Source of the DNA: Coriobacteriaceae bacterium AM100-PB1-1D-6A
GTDB lineage: Bacteria; Actinomycetota; Coriobacteriia; Coriobacteriales; Coriobacteriaceae
Length of the DNA stretch: 64,000 nucleotides
Assembly (NCBI GenBank): GCA_027660625.1
Contig: JAQDNC010000007.1
Location: forward strand, 5,351 to 69,350
Direction: 5' to 3'
Shown: positions 41,505 to 49,713 of the stretch, piece by piece
How the letters are laid out: each line of letters begins with the position of its first letter
Position numbering within the stretch: position 1 is the stretch's first letter
Translations under genes and position numbers: made by a program
The notes under the pieces: model-generated
The model's database searches: none
What the model was told of the DNA's origin: nothing
The model's input: the letters and a program-made list of their open reading frames with translations, nothing else

Positions 41505-42677
41505 ATGCAAATCGAGGAGAACGGCCAGGGAACGCTCCGCAATAATCTATCGGGGAAATTGGCTTACTATTCGTTTTTGCCAACGCCCTTGCAATCATTG
41601 AGGCAGCTAAACCTCACTGAGGAAACCTATCGCACGCTTTCCACATGCTCACGAAAGCTTGGAGAGCTTGAAGGCATGCTCTACTTTGTTCCCAACGCCG
41701 ACATGTATCTGACAATGTATGTGCGCAAAGAAGCACTCCTTTCTTCGCAAATTGAGGGAACCCAGTGCACGTTTGACGACCTACTTAGTCCATCGCAAAC
41801 CCAACTCCATCATAAAGATGTCGCAGATGTCGTGAATTATGTCCGTGCTGTCGACCGCGGCGTAGAACTGCTCAAAAAGATGCCCTTGTGTACGAGGCTT
41901 CTCAGGCAGGTTCATGCGGTCCTGCTGGACGGAGTGCGCGGAACGGAGAAGAATCCAGGCGAGCTGCGCTCCTCACAAAACTGGATTGGCCCTTCAGGCT
42001 GCACCATTGCAACTGCACCGTTCGTCCCTCCAAACATTGAAGATTTGAGCAACACGCTCCAGGACCTCGAACGATTTATCAATGAGCCTCAAGTCGAAAT
42101 GGATCCGATCGTGCGGGCGGCGCTCGTCCATTACCAATTTGAAACTGCCCATCCATTCCTAGACGGAAACGGTCGCCTGGGCAGGCTTCTCATTACACTT
42201 ATGCTCATCAATGATGGCGTTCTTCATTCTTGCTTGTTCTATCCATCGTTCCAGTTCAAGAAAAATCGAAGCGAGTACTACCGACAACTCACATCCGTAA
42301 GGGAACGAGGAACTTACGAGGAATGGATAGAGTTTTTCTGCGCCAGTCTTCTTGAGAGTGCGAAGGACTCGGTAGGGTCTTTAAAGAGTCTTGTTGATCT
42401 CCACAACCGTTCGACGGCAGCTATTACCGAAAATCTCGGAAGGACTGCCGCAAACGGACAAAGGCTGCTGAGCCTTCTTGAAGAGCATCCCATCCTCGAC
42501 ACCGCATTTATCGCTGCCCGACTCGATATCGGTAGGAGCACCGCGAGCTCGCTCGTCAAATCATTCGAAGAATTGGGTATCCTCCGTCCACTCGACGAGT
42601 CAAGACAGAGATACCGACAGTACGGGTATGAAGAGTATCTTTCGATTCTCAGGGAAGACGCTGAGCCGATTAGATAG
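41505..42677 (+). CDS. Fic-domain AMP transferase with C-terminal helix-turn-helix
   Basis: A 390-residue Fic protein that should transfer AMP (or another nucleotide) to target hydroxyls. The core motif HPFLDGNGRLGR is at 216-227. An N-terminal inhibitory helix of the class II type, S80xxxE84G85 (SSQIEG), precedes it, so the enzyme is normally self-inhibited. Residues about 325-375 form a winged helix-turn-helix (IAARLDIGRSTASSLVKSFEELGIL). The ATG at 41505 follows GGAGGG by four bases. Codon use is visibly less G+C-rich than neighbours, and both flanks carry the same palindrome, both signs of horizontal gain. No antitoxin gene is adjacent. Confidence 0.92.
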   Translation: MQIEENGQGTLRNNLSGKLAYYSFLPTPLQSLRQLNLTEETYRTLSTCSRKLGELEGMLYFVPNADMYLTMYVRKEALLSSQIEGTQCTFDDLLSPSQTQLHHKDVADVVNYVRAVDRGVELLKKMPLCTRLLRQVHAVLLDGVRGTEKNPGELRSSQNWIGPSGCTIATAPFVPPNIEDLSNTLQDLERFINEPQVEMDPIVRAALVHYQFETAHPFLDGNGRLGRLLITLMLINDGVLHSCLFYPSFQFKKNRSEYYRQLTSVRERGTYEEWIEFFCASLLESAKDSVGSLKSLVDLHNRSTAAITENLGRTAANGQRLLSLLEEHPILDTAFIAARLDIGRSTASSLVKSFEELGILRPLDESRQRYRQYGYEEYLSILREDAEPIR

Positions 42678-42700
42678 GCACCGCAGCCCAGCCATATTAA

Positions 42701-42769
42701 AACGAGCGTGGATAATCTCCCACTTTGAGTCCACACGGGGGCCAAAAACGGGAGATTATCCACGCTCAT
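42701..42769. repeat. Family E palindrome, copy 2
   Basis: Arms CGAGCGTGGATAATCTCCC and GGGAGATTATCCACGCTC, nearly identical to copy 1, 24 bases after the Fic stop. Seven bases later a family F hairpin and a family D element begin. Confidence 0.85.
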
Positions 42770-42776
42770 TTCTGAC

Positions 42777-42805
42777 TAGTCATTTAAGAACGTCCCCAAT
42801 GACCA
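42777..42805. repeat. Family F hairpin, copy 3
   Basis: TAGTCATT and AATGACCA enclose TAAGAACGTCCCC, in the same orientation as copy 1 and 18 bases before the family D copy. Confidence 0.7.
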
Positions 42806-42822
42806 CCCATCCGAAGCGAGAC

Positions 42823-42991
42823 AACGACGCAGGTAGAGGACGGACAGCGAGCGCCGTCCAGGACGAACAAGTTGGCATGAAAAAGGCGAGGCATAGACCT
42901 TCTGGTCATGCCTCGCCTTTTGAATGACAAATTGTCGTCCTGGGCGGCGCGCAGCGTCGGCCGGTTACGGCGTTTGGTAAAACGCCGTAAC
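42823..42991. ncRNA. Candidate structured RNA element, family D copy 3
   Basis: Close to copy 1 but with compensated changes: in P2 neighbouring pairs A-T and G-C become G-C and A-T, in the P2 upper stem A-T becomes G-C, and in P3 CGCGG/CCGCG becomes CGGCG/CGCCG. P1 is here perfect (CGACGC with GCGTCG). It ends on the first base of the pyrE stop codon, exactly as copy 1 does with hspR. Confidence 0.7.
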
Positions 42992-43671
42992 TAGCGTGCT
43001 CCGTACTGCTCGTAGTAGGCGTCGATGGCGGCCTTGAGCTCGTCATCGATGACGACCTTGCCATCGATCTCGTGGTTGTAGAGGGTCTCGACGACCTCGG
43101 CCATGGAAACGATGCTCGCGACGGGGAAACCGTACTTGGCCTCGATCTCCTTCTGCGCGGTGGTCACGCCGCCCTTGCCGACCTCCATGCGGTTGAGGGA
43201 CACGATCAGGCCCTTGATTTCGACGTCGGCAGCAGCCTTAACCTTGGGATAGGTCTCGTCGATGGACTTGCCGCTGGTGGTGACATCCTCGACCATGACC
43301 ACGCGATCGCCGTCCTGGGGCTCATAGCCCAGCAGGTTGCCCTTGTCGGCGCCGTGGTCCTTGGCCTCCTTGCGGTCGCAGCAGTACTTGACCTCCTTGC
43401 CGTACAGCTCGTGGTAGGCAATTGCGGTCACGACGGCCAGCGGAATGCCCTTGTAGGCCGGCCCAAACAGCACGTCAAAATCGTCGCCAAAGTTATCGTG
43501 GATGGCCTGGGCGTAATACTCGCCCAGCTTCTTGAGCTGATAGCCCGTCACGTAAGCGCCGGCATTCATAAAGAACGGAGACTGACGGCCGCTCTTGAGC
43601 GTAAAGCTGCCGAACTTAAGGACGTCGGACTCAACCATAAACTTGATGAACTCTTGCTTGTAAGCCTCCAT
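42991..43671 (-). CDS. pyrE: Orotate phosphoribosyltransferase
   Basis: A 226-residue enzyme that converts orotate and PRPP to orotidine monophosphate in pyrimidine synthesis. The PRPP loop is VVMVEDVTTSGKS, the N-terminal FTLKSGRQSPFFMNAG contacts orotate, and LFGPAYKGIPLA is the conserved substrate segment. GAGGAG precedes the ATG. No other pyr gene is next to it. A family D element starts at its stop codon. Confidence 0.96.
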   Translation of the reverse strand: MEAYKQEFIKFMVESDVLKFGSFTLKSGRQSPFFMNAGAYVTGYQLKKLGEYYAQAIHDNFGDDFDVLFGPAYKGIPLAVVTAIAYHELYGKEVKYCCDRKEAKDHGADKGNLLGYEPQDGDRVVMVEDVTTSGKSIDETYPKVKAAADVEIKGLIVSLNRMEVGKGGVTTAQKEIEAKYGFPVASIVSMAEVVETLYNHEIDGKVVIDDELKAAIDAYYEQYGAR

Positions 43672-43733
43672 GCGGGCTCCTCTCGTAATCGCGTACGTGC
43701 CTTCCAGTTTAGCGCAGGCGAAGCGTCGATGCG

Positions 43734-43872
43734 AGCGCGCTTTGGGGCCACGGCATTCTGTAAAGGCTTTGTCAGAGGGAATGGTTTTCCGAACAATGGG
43801 GTTGACATGTCAAACCCCCTCATCAAGAATACGGGCGGATTAAAAAGGGGTACGAGATACCCAAAGCGCGCT
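43734..43872. promoter_or_regulatory. Inverted-repeat bounded region with palindromic operator upstream of mgtA
   Basis: Outer arms AGCGCGCTTTGGG (43734-43746) and CCCAAAGCGCGCT (43860-43872) are perfect complements 113 bases apart. Between them is the palindrome GGGG-TTGACATGTCAA-ACCCC (43798-43818), whose TTGACA with AAGAAT 17 bases on could form a promoter toward mgtA. The M-box magnesium riboswitch consensus is not recognisable. Confidence 0.5.
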
Positions 43873-43897
43873 GCGCTCAGCCTTTAGGAGGTGTGCC

Positions 43898-43969
43898 ATG
43901 GAAGGCAGTCCTAGTCGAAAAACCTGCATGTCGCCCTCGGCACGCCGCGAGGACTCCGCACACGCATAA
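43898..43969 (+). CDS. Short reading frame, possible leader peptide before mgtA
   Basis: A 23-residue frame (starts MEGSPSRKTC, ends EDSAHA) with a near-ideal ribosome site, TTAGGAGGTGTGCC, before its ATG. It lies 144 bases before mgtA, after the inverted-repeat region and before a family C hairpin. It is Ser/Arg-rich with no hydrophobic segment. The strong site argues for translation; function as an attenuating leader is only an inference. Confidence 0.4.
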   Translation: MEGSPSRKTCMSPSARREDSAHA

Positions 43970-43996
43970 ACGCCACCGGCAGATCGTCAACCCCCC

Positions 43997-44028
43997 CCCA
44001 CAAAGGTGCCTGCCCCCTTTGTGGTGGT
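43997..44028. repeat. Family C hairpin, copy 5, inverted
   Basis: Arms CCCACAAAGG and CCTTTGTGG around GTGCCTGCCCC, in the opposite orientation to copies 1-3, between the short frame and mgtA. Confidence 0.75.
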
Positions 44029-44112
44029 TCGTGAGCTTGACGTGAGCGACATCTAGGTTTTTTGCAACTCAATACGACACGTACGCTAACTCCCTTCAAC
44101 AAGGAGGACCCT

Positions 44113-46881
44113 ATGCTGATGCTCAAAACCGCCACGGTTCTCGAAGCCATCTCCAAGCGCCGCCGCACGGCGCGCCCTGCCGCTCGCACCGGCCTGTCCA
44201 AGAACACCATATTCGCCGCCACCCATAGCGCCGAGGACGCTCTCGTACTGCTTGACGCCACGGCAAACGGCCTCACCGCCGAGCAGGCAACCGAGCGCCT
44301 GGATGCCGCCGGCCCCAACACCATCGAAGCGCCGACCAAGACGCTCGCCCGCCGCATCGCCGACGCGTTCATCGATCCCTTCGCCGGCATCCTCGCCGCG
44401 CTCGCGCTGGTCTCACTCTACATCGACGTGCTCGCCGTGCCCGAGCCGCAGCGCGACCCCTCCACGGTCATCGTCATCGGCATCATGCTGCTGGTATCGG
44501 GCGGTATGAAGTTTATCCAGGAAGCCCGCAGCGGCAATGCGGCAGAGGCCCTCAAGGACCTGGTCTCCAACACTTGCACCGTCCTGCGCGACGGCGAGCG
44601 CGTCGAGATCCTCTTCGACGAGCTCGTCCCCGGCGATGTGATCCGCCTCTCTGCCGGCGATATGGTGCCGGCCGATGCCCGCGTCATCACCGCGCGCGAC
44701 CTGTTTGTGATCGAGTCCGCACTCACCGGCGAGAGCGAGGCCGTCGAGAAGACCGCTGCCGTCACCGTCGTCGATGGTGCCGACGGCTCCGCGCTGCCGC
44801 TCTCTGCCTGCAAGAACATCGTCTTTACCGGCACCTCCGTGCAAAACGGCACCGCCATGGCGCTTGTCGTTGCCACCGGCTCGGACACCTACCTGGGCGG
44901 CATCGCCAAGATGCTCAACGGGCGCGGCGAGAAGAGCGCGTTTGACCACGGCGTCTCGAGCGTCTCCATGCTGCTCGTACGCCTCATGCTCGTTATGGCG
45001 CCGGCCGTCTTTGCCATCAACGCCGCCACCAAGGGCAACGTCATCGACGCGCTGCTGTTCGCCACGAGCGTGGCCGTGGGCATCACGCCGCAGATGCTTC
45101 CCGTCATCGTGACCACAAGCCTGTCGCAGGGCGCCAAGGACCTCGCCCGTCGCCAGGTTATCGTCAAGGAGCTGCCGGCGATTCAAAACCTCGGCGCGAT
45201 GGACGTCCTGTGCTGCGACAAGACCGGCACCCTCACCGAAGACCGCATCGTGCTCGAGCGCTACCTCAACACCGATGGCAACGAGGACGCGCGCGTGCTG
45301 CGCCATGCGTTTTTGAACAGCTTCTTCCAGACCGGCCTCAAAAACCTTATCGACCTGGCCGTAATCGACCGTGCCGATGTGACGCCCTCGACCGTCGTGC
45401 CCGATTCCATGCTGGGCCAGAGCCTGCGCGACCGCTATACCAAGGTCGGCGAGGTGCCCTTCGATTTCTCGCGCCGTCGCCTGAGCGTAGTTGTCGCCGA
45501 CTCCCAAGGCAAAACCCAGATGGTTACCAAGGGAGCTGCCGAGGAAATGCTCGAGATCTGCTCCTTTGTCGAGGTCGATGGCATCGCCCGGCCGCTCGCC
45601 GAAGACAAGCTCGCCCAGATTCGCAAGCAGGTCGCCGATCTTAACGCCGAGGGCCTGCGTGTGATTGCCGTGGCACAGAAGACCGATCCGCGCTGCGTGG
45701 GCGAGTTTGGCATCGCCGACGAATGCGACATGGTGCTGATGGGCTTTTTGGCCTTCCTCGATCCGCCCAAAGCAAGTGCCGCGGGCGCCGTCGCCACCCT
45801 CGAGGCCAAGGGCGTGGCGGTCAAGGTCCTGACCGGCGACAACGACCGCGTCGCCGCCACCGTCTGCGCGCAGATCGGCATCGATGCGAGCAACGTCTTG
45901 CTCGGCTCCGAGATCGATGCGCTCGACGACGCCGAGCTTGCCGAGCGCGCCGAGAAAACCCACCTCTTCGCCAAGCTCTCGCCGTTGCAGAAGGCGCGCC
46001 TGGTGCGCGTCATGCGCGAGCTACTCGGCCACACCGTGGGCTTTATGGGCGACGGCATCAACGACGCCGCCGCCATGCGTGCGAGCGATTGCGGCATCTC
46101 AGTCGATTCGGCCGTCGACATTGCCAAGGAATCCGCCGATATCATCTTGCTTCAGAAGGACCTGGGCGTGCTCGAACGCGGAATCATCGAAGGCCGCCGC
46201 ACCTACGGCAACCTGCTCAAGTACCTCAAGACCACAGTGAGCTCCAACTTTGGCAACGTGCTGTCCGTGACCGTCGCGAGCCTGTTCTTGCCGTTTTTGC
46301 CCATGAGTGCCCTACAGCTGGTGCTGCTGTCGCTGGTCTACGAGATCGTGTGCATCGCGCTGCCGTGGGACACCGTCGATGACGCCTGGACTGCCCGCCC
46401 GCGCGCCTGGGACGCCGCGTCCATCAAGGGCTTTATGCTCGAGCTGGGCCCTGTGAGCTCGCTGTTTGACATCGTGACCTTCGCCGCGCTCTTCTTTGTG
46501 GTGTGCCCCGCCACCGTGGGCGCAAGCTGGTCCGAGCTCTCCGGGACGGGCAACGTCGCGGGTATGGCGACCTTCGCTGCACTCTTCCAGAGCGGCTGGT
46601 TTGTCGAGTCCATGTGGTCGCAGACACTCGTGGTCCACATGCTGCGCTCCCCGCATCTGCCGAGCCCACGTGACCACGCCGCGCCGGCACTGTGCGCTCT
46701 CACCGTGCTAGGCCTGGCGCTTGTCACCTGGCTGCCGGCAAGCCCCATCGCCGATGCGCTCGGCCTCATGACGCTGCCCACGAGCTTTTTTGGGCTGCTC
46801 ATTGGCATCGTTACCGCCTATATCGCGCTCACCCAGCTGGCAAAGCGCCGCTACATTGCCCGCCACGGCGAGCTGCTGTAG
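44113..46881 (+). CDS. mgtA: Magnesium-translocating P-type ATPase
   Basis: A 922-residue P3B-type Mg2+ importer. The phosphorylation site is DKTGTLTEDRI; the actuator loop holds LTGES; the ATP domain ends with GDGINDAAAM; then ADIILLQKDLGVLERGIIEGRRTYGNLLKYLK, a segment characteristic of MgtA/MgtB. Ten transmembrane helices fit the hydrophobic pattern. AAGGAGG is five bases before the ATG at 44113; upstream in-frame codons are not used. The long leader with palindromes suggests regulated expression, probably by magnesium or envelope state. Confidence 0.95.
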   Translation: MLMLKTATVLEAISKRRRTARPAARTGLSKNTIFAATHSAEDALVLLDATANGLTAEQATERLDAAGPNTIEAPTKTLARRIADAFIDPFAGILAALALVSLYIDVLAVPEPQRDPSTVIVIGIMLLVSGGMKFIQEARSGNAAEALKDLVSNTCTVLRDGERVEILFDELVPGDVIRLSAGDMVPADARVITARDLFVIESALTGESEAVEKTAAVTVVDGADGSALPLSACKNIVFTGTSVQNGTAMALVVATGSDTYLGGIAKMLNGRGEKSAFDHGVSSVSMLLVRLMLVMAPAVFAINAATKGNVIDALLFATSVAVGITPQMLPVIVTTSLSQGAKDLARRQVIVKELPAIQNLGAMDVLCCDKTGTLTEDRIVLERYLNTDGNEDARVLRHAFLNSFFQTGLKNLIDLAVIDRADVTPSTVVPDSMLGQSLRDRYTKVGEVPFDFSRRRLSVVVADSQGKTQMVTKGAAEEMLEICSFVEVDGIARPLAEDKLAQIRKQVADLNAEGLRVIAVAQKTDPRCVGEFGIADECDMVLMGFLAFLDPPKASAAGAVATLEAKGVAVKVLTGDNDRVAATVCAQIGIDASNVLLGSEIDALDDAELAERAEKTHLFAKLSPLQKARLVRVMRELLGHTVGFMGDGINDAAAMRASDCGISVDSAVDIAKESADIILLQKDLGVLERGIIEGRRTYGNLLKYLKTTVSSNFGNVLSVTVASLFLPFLPMSALQLVLLSLVYEIVCIALPWDTVDDAWTARPRAWDAASIKGFMLELGPVSSLFDIVTFAALFFVVCPATVGASWSELSGTGNVAGMATFAALFQSGWFVESMWSQTLVVHMLRSPHLPSPRDHAAPALCALTVLGLALVTWLPASPIADALGLMTLPTSFFGLLIGIVTAYIALTQLAKRRYIARHGELL

Positions 46882-46969
46882 CGAGCAGACGGAAAACACC
46901 CTGCCAGCTGCCGTTGCCACTACCACAGCTGCCAACGCCTCTGCCGCTGCCGCAGTCTGTCCCCTCAGC

Positions 46970-47038
46970 AGTTGCGGTGGAATAGTTCCTGTTTAAAGCC
47001 CCATGACTTTGATTTAGGGACTATTCCACCGCAACTTA
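46970..47038. repeat. Palindromic repeat family A, copy 5
   Basis: Arms AGTTGCGGTGGAATAG and CTATTCCACCGCAACT pair perfectly over 16 bp. It lies between the convergent mgtA and the LuxR remnant, 12 bases from the latter's stop. Confidence 0.85.
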
Positions 47039-47050
47039 TTGGAGGATTAG

Positions 47051-47415
47051 CTAGTCCTTGGGCGTCCAGGACCAGAAGAAGTTGATAAGGGCCACACGTG
47101 AGGTGGTGCCGGTCTTTTTGTTGATCGAGGAAATGTGACGGTAGAGCGTTGAGCGCGAAAGGAAGAGCGTTGCGGCGATGTCCTGAACGCTCTGGTCCGA
47201 AACGACCAAGACCTCAAGAATATCGCGCTCGTGCTCTGTAAGCCCAAAGGCGGCAACGAAGGCATCGAGGCACTCATCGGGCGTGAACTCCGCTGCCTCC
47301 ACGGGCGCGGAATCGGAACATGCGGGTGCAAAATCCTCACCAAAATCGTCGGTAGCAAGTGCCAGTCCATCCCACATCACGACATCATCGGCTCGTCGCC
47401 CCAACTGCCCCAGCA
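47051..47415 (-). pseudogene. Remnant of a LuxR-family transcriptional regulator
   Basis: Only the C-terminal part of a LuxR-type regulator is readable: the helix-turn-helix FGLTEHERDILEVLVVSDQSVQDIAATLFLSRSTLYRHISSINKKTG, complete to its stop. Full-length relatives in this lineage usually carry a large multi-helix membrane domain before it, which is missing. Upstream of about 47405 the frame runs into repeat sequence (GTCCCC, then GAGTGTCCCCAGCGACTAGTC, fragments of family F and its flank), and no ribosome site with a sensible start is seen. It looks like a gene cut by a repeat insertion; a short functional HTH protein is possible but less likely. Confidence 0.6.
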
Positions 47416-47580
47416 GCGTACGTCCCCAATGAGTGGCCGAAGAGTGTCCCCAGCGACTAGTCAAAAATGGGCCATGTGTCCCAGTTGTGGAGACTCGTTG
47501 AGCCGTCTGGGTATCGTGAAAGATCGCGCACTCCCCCATCATCAAAAGTGACACACGCTACCTGTTGATGGGAGGCAGCC

Positions 47581-48318
47581 ATGGGCTTCTTTGACAAGAT
47601 GTTCGAGAAGAAAGAGTGCGCGATTTGCGGTACCGAGCTGGGACTTTTGGGAAAGACCAAGATCAGCGAAGGCTACCTGTGCAAAGAGTGTGCCGGCAAG
47701 CTCTCCCCCTACTTCCACGGCTATCGCTCCAGCACCGCGGACGATATCCGCGAGCAACTCGCCTACCGCGAGGCCAATGCCGAGCGCCTGGCGTCGTTCA
47801 ACCCCACGCGCACACTCTCGGCCGGGCGCACCAACATCATGCTCGACGAAGACGCGGGCCTGCTGATCATCACTTCGCAGAGCCGCTGGCGCGACGCCAA
47901 TCCCGACATCATCGAGTTCTCGCAGGTACTCGGCTGCGATATGGATATCGACGAGCACCGCACCGAAATCTATCGCGAGACCAAGGACGGCGAGCGCGAG
48001 AGCTACAATCCGCCGCGCTACGACCTGGATTACGACTTTAACCTGACCATCCACGTCAACACGCCGTACTTTACCGAGATCAACCTGCGCGTGAACGACT
48101 CCACCATCGATCAGCGCGGTTCCATCGAATACCGCGAGGCCAAGCGCCAGGCAACCGAGGTCCGCGACGCGCTGGTGCAGCTGCGTCAGGAAACGCGCGA
48201 CAGCGTCGTGGCCGCTAAGGCCCCCAAGACCGCGGTCACCTGCCCCTTCTGCGGTGCAACCACCATTCCCGATGCCAGCGGGCGCTGCGAATACTGCGGC
48301 GGCGCCATCGGCGCATAG
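47581..48318 (+). CDS. DUF4428-type zinc-ribbon protein
   Basis: A 245-residue cytoplasmic protein. The N-terminal zinc ribbon has C13/C16 and C34/C37 (CAICG, CKECAGKLSP), a DUF4428-like unit; a beta-rich middle (about 80-175) follows; and a second ribbon at the C-terminus has CPFC and CEYC. First gene of a cluster with a zinc-ribbon membrane protein, an SPFH protein and a lipoprotein. Probably an adaptor in a membrane complex; molecular role unknown. GGGAGGCAGCC precedes the ATG. Confidence 0.82.
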   Translation: MGFFDKMFEKKECAICGTELGLLGKTKISEGYLCKECAGKLSPYFHGYRSSTADDIREQLAYREANAERLASFNPTRTLSAGRTNIMLDEDAGLLIITSQSRWRDANPDIIEFSQVLGCDMDIDEHRTEIYRETKDGERESYNPPRYDLDYDFNLTIHVNTPYFTEINLRVNDSTIDQRGSIEYREAKRQATEVRDALVQLRQETRDSVVAAKAPKTAVTCPFCGATTIPDASGRCEYCGGAIGA

Positions 48319-48342
48319 CCTCCGGCAGCGAAAGGACCGATC

Positions 48343-49665
48343 ATGGCCTTCGAGAGCGTCAACTATCAGTGCCCCGCGTGTGGCGGCCCCCTTCACTTTG
48401 CCAGTGCCGAGCAAAAGCTCGTCTGCGACTACTGCGATTCGCGTTTTGAAGTCGAAGAAGTCGAGGCCCTCTATCGCGAGCGCCAGGACAAGGCAGATGC
48501 CAAAGCCGATGCCGCAGCCGCGGCCCCCAAGCCTGCTGTCGACGATGCCGTGCAGGAGCTGGCTCAAAACGCCGGCTACATCTGCTCGTCGTGCGGCGCC
48601 GAGCTCGTGTCCGACGGCACCGTCGCCGTCACCACCTGCCCGTACTGCGGCAACTCCGCCGTGGCACCCGGCCAGCTCTCGGGCGACTTCTCACCCGACC
48701 TGGTGATTCCGTTTAAGCTCGGGCGCGACGATGTCATGGCCGCGCTCAAAGACCACTACAAGGGTAAAATCCTGCTGCCCAAGAGCTTTGTCACCGGCAA
48801 CCACATCGACGAGGTCCAAGGCGTTTACGTGCCGTTTTGGCTCTACGGCGCCCGCGTTGCCGGCGAAGTGTACTTTGACGCGACCAACGAGGCCGTGACC
48901 GAGGAATCCGACCGCACCGTCACGACCACCGACCACTACGACGCCTACCGTAAGGGCAATATCTCGTTTGAGCGCGTGCCCGTCGACGGATCGTCCAAGA
49001 TGCCCGACGGCCACATGGACGCCATCGAGCCGTTTGACTACGACGCGCTGCGCCCGTTCTCGGTCGCCTATATGCCCGGCTACATCGCCAACCGCTATGA
49101 CGAGGATTGCGAAACCTGCAAGGCGCGCGCCGAGCGCCGCATGGAGGAGAGCACGATCTCGGCCCTGCGCGAGACCGTCGTCGACGAGTACGACGACGCC
49201 ACGGTCGAAAGCAAGCAGCTCGACTACACCTGGGAAGAAAACGATTATGCTCTGTTCCCCGTGTGGATGCTCTCTACCTCGTGGAACGGCAAGAGTTACC
49301 TGTTTGCCATGAACGGCCAAACCGGCCGCATGGTCGGCGAGCTTCCCTGCTCCAAGCCCAAGCTCGCTATCGCCTCGGTGCTGTTCTTTGCGATCGGATT
49401 TGTCCTTTCCCAGATTCTCTTTATGGGCGAGAACGCCTTCGATCCGGATTACCTCACCTTTGATGTCGAGGGCATCCTCATCAACATCGTCGCGCCGCTG
49501 ATCATCGCGATCATCGCAGACGTGCTGCTGGTAGGCCAGCTCAAGACGGCCAACGAGGCCACCCACGCCGACTGCTACTGCGGCGAGCTCGACCTGACCG
49601 AGAAGCACGACACCTTCAGCCACACCGAGACCACCGTTGTCATGAAGGACAACAAGGACGATTAG
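48343..49665 (+). CDS. Double zinc-ribbon membrane protein (TFIIB-type ribbon)
   Basis: A 440-residue protein with two N-terminal zinc ribbons (C10/C13/C28/C31 and C81/C84/C99/C102), a large soluble domain (about 105-330) and two transmembrane helices near the C-terminus (about 338-360 and 375-397). Its layout recalls YdjG of Bacillus subtilis, which works with SPFH protein YdjI and a PspA-like protein at the membrane. The next gene here encodes an SPFH protein with ribbons of its own, which strengthens that comparison. No PspA homologue is in the window. Confidence 0.8.
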   Translation: MAFESVNYQCPACGGPLHFASAEQKLVCDYCDSRFEVEEVEALYRERQDKADAKADAAAAAPKPAVDDAVQELAQNAGYICSSCGAELVSDGTVAVTTCPYCGNSAVAPGQLSGDFSPDLVIPFKLGRDDVMAALKDHYKGKILLPKSFVTGNHIDEVQGVYVPFWLYGARVAGEVYFDATNEAVTEESDRTVTTTDHYDAYRKGNISFERVPVDGSSKMPDGHMDAIEPFDYDALRPFSVAYMPGYIANRYDEDCETCKARAERRMEESTISALRETVVDEYDDATVESKQLDYTWEENDYALFPVWMLSTSWNGKSYLFAMNGQTGRMVGELPCSKPKLAIASVLFFAIGFVLSQILFMGENAFDPDYLTFDVEGILINIVAPLIIAIIADVLLVGQLKTANEATHADCYCGELDLTEKHDTFSHTETTVVMKDNKDD

Positions 49666-49713
49666 CCATTCTGACCAATACCACCCGGCCTTTGACGAGA
49701 AAGGAAGATCACC

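Noticed and set aside
43734..44112. M-box magnesium riboswitch upstream of mgtA
   Set aside because: The conserved TTAGGTGAGGCTCC-type core is absent.
44413..45963. 516-codon minus-strand frame opposite mgtA
   Set aside because: Antisense to a complete P-type ATPase.
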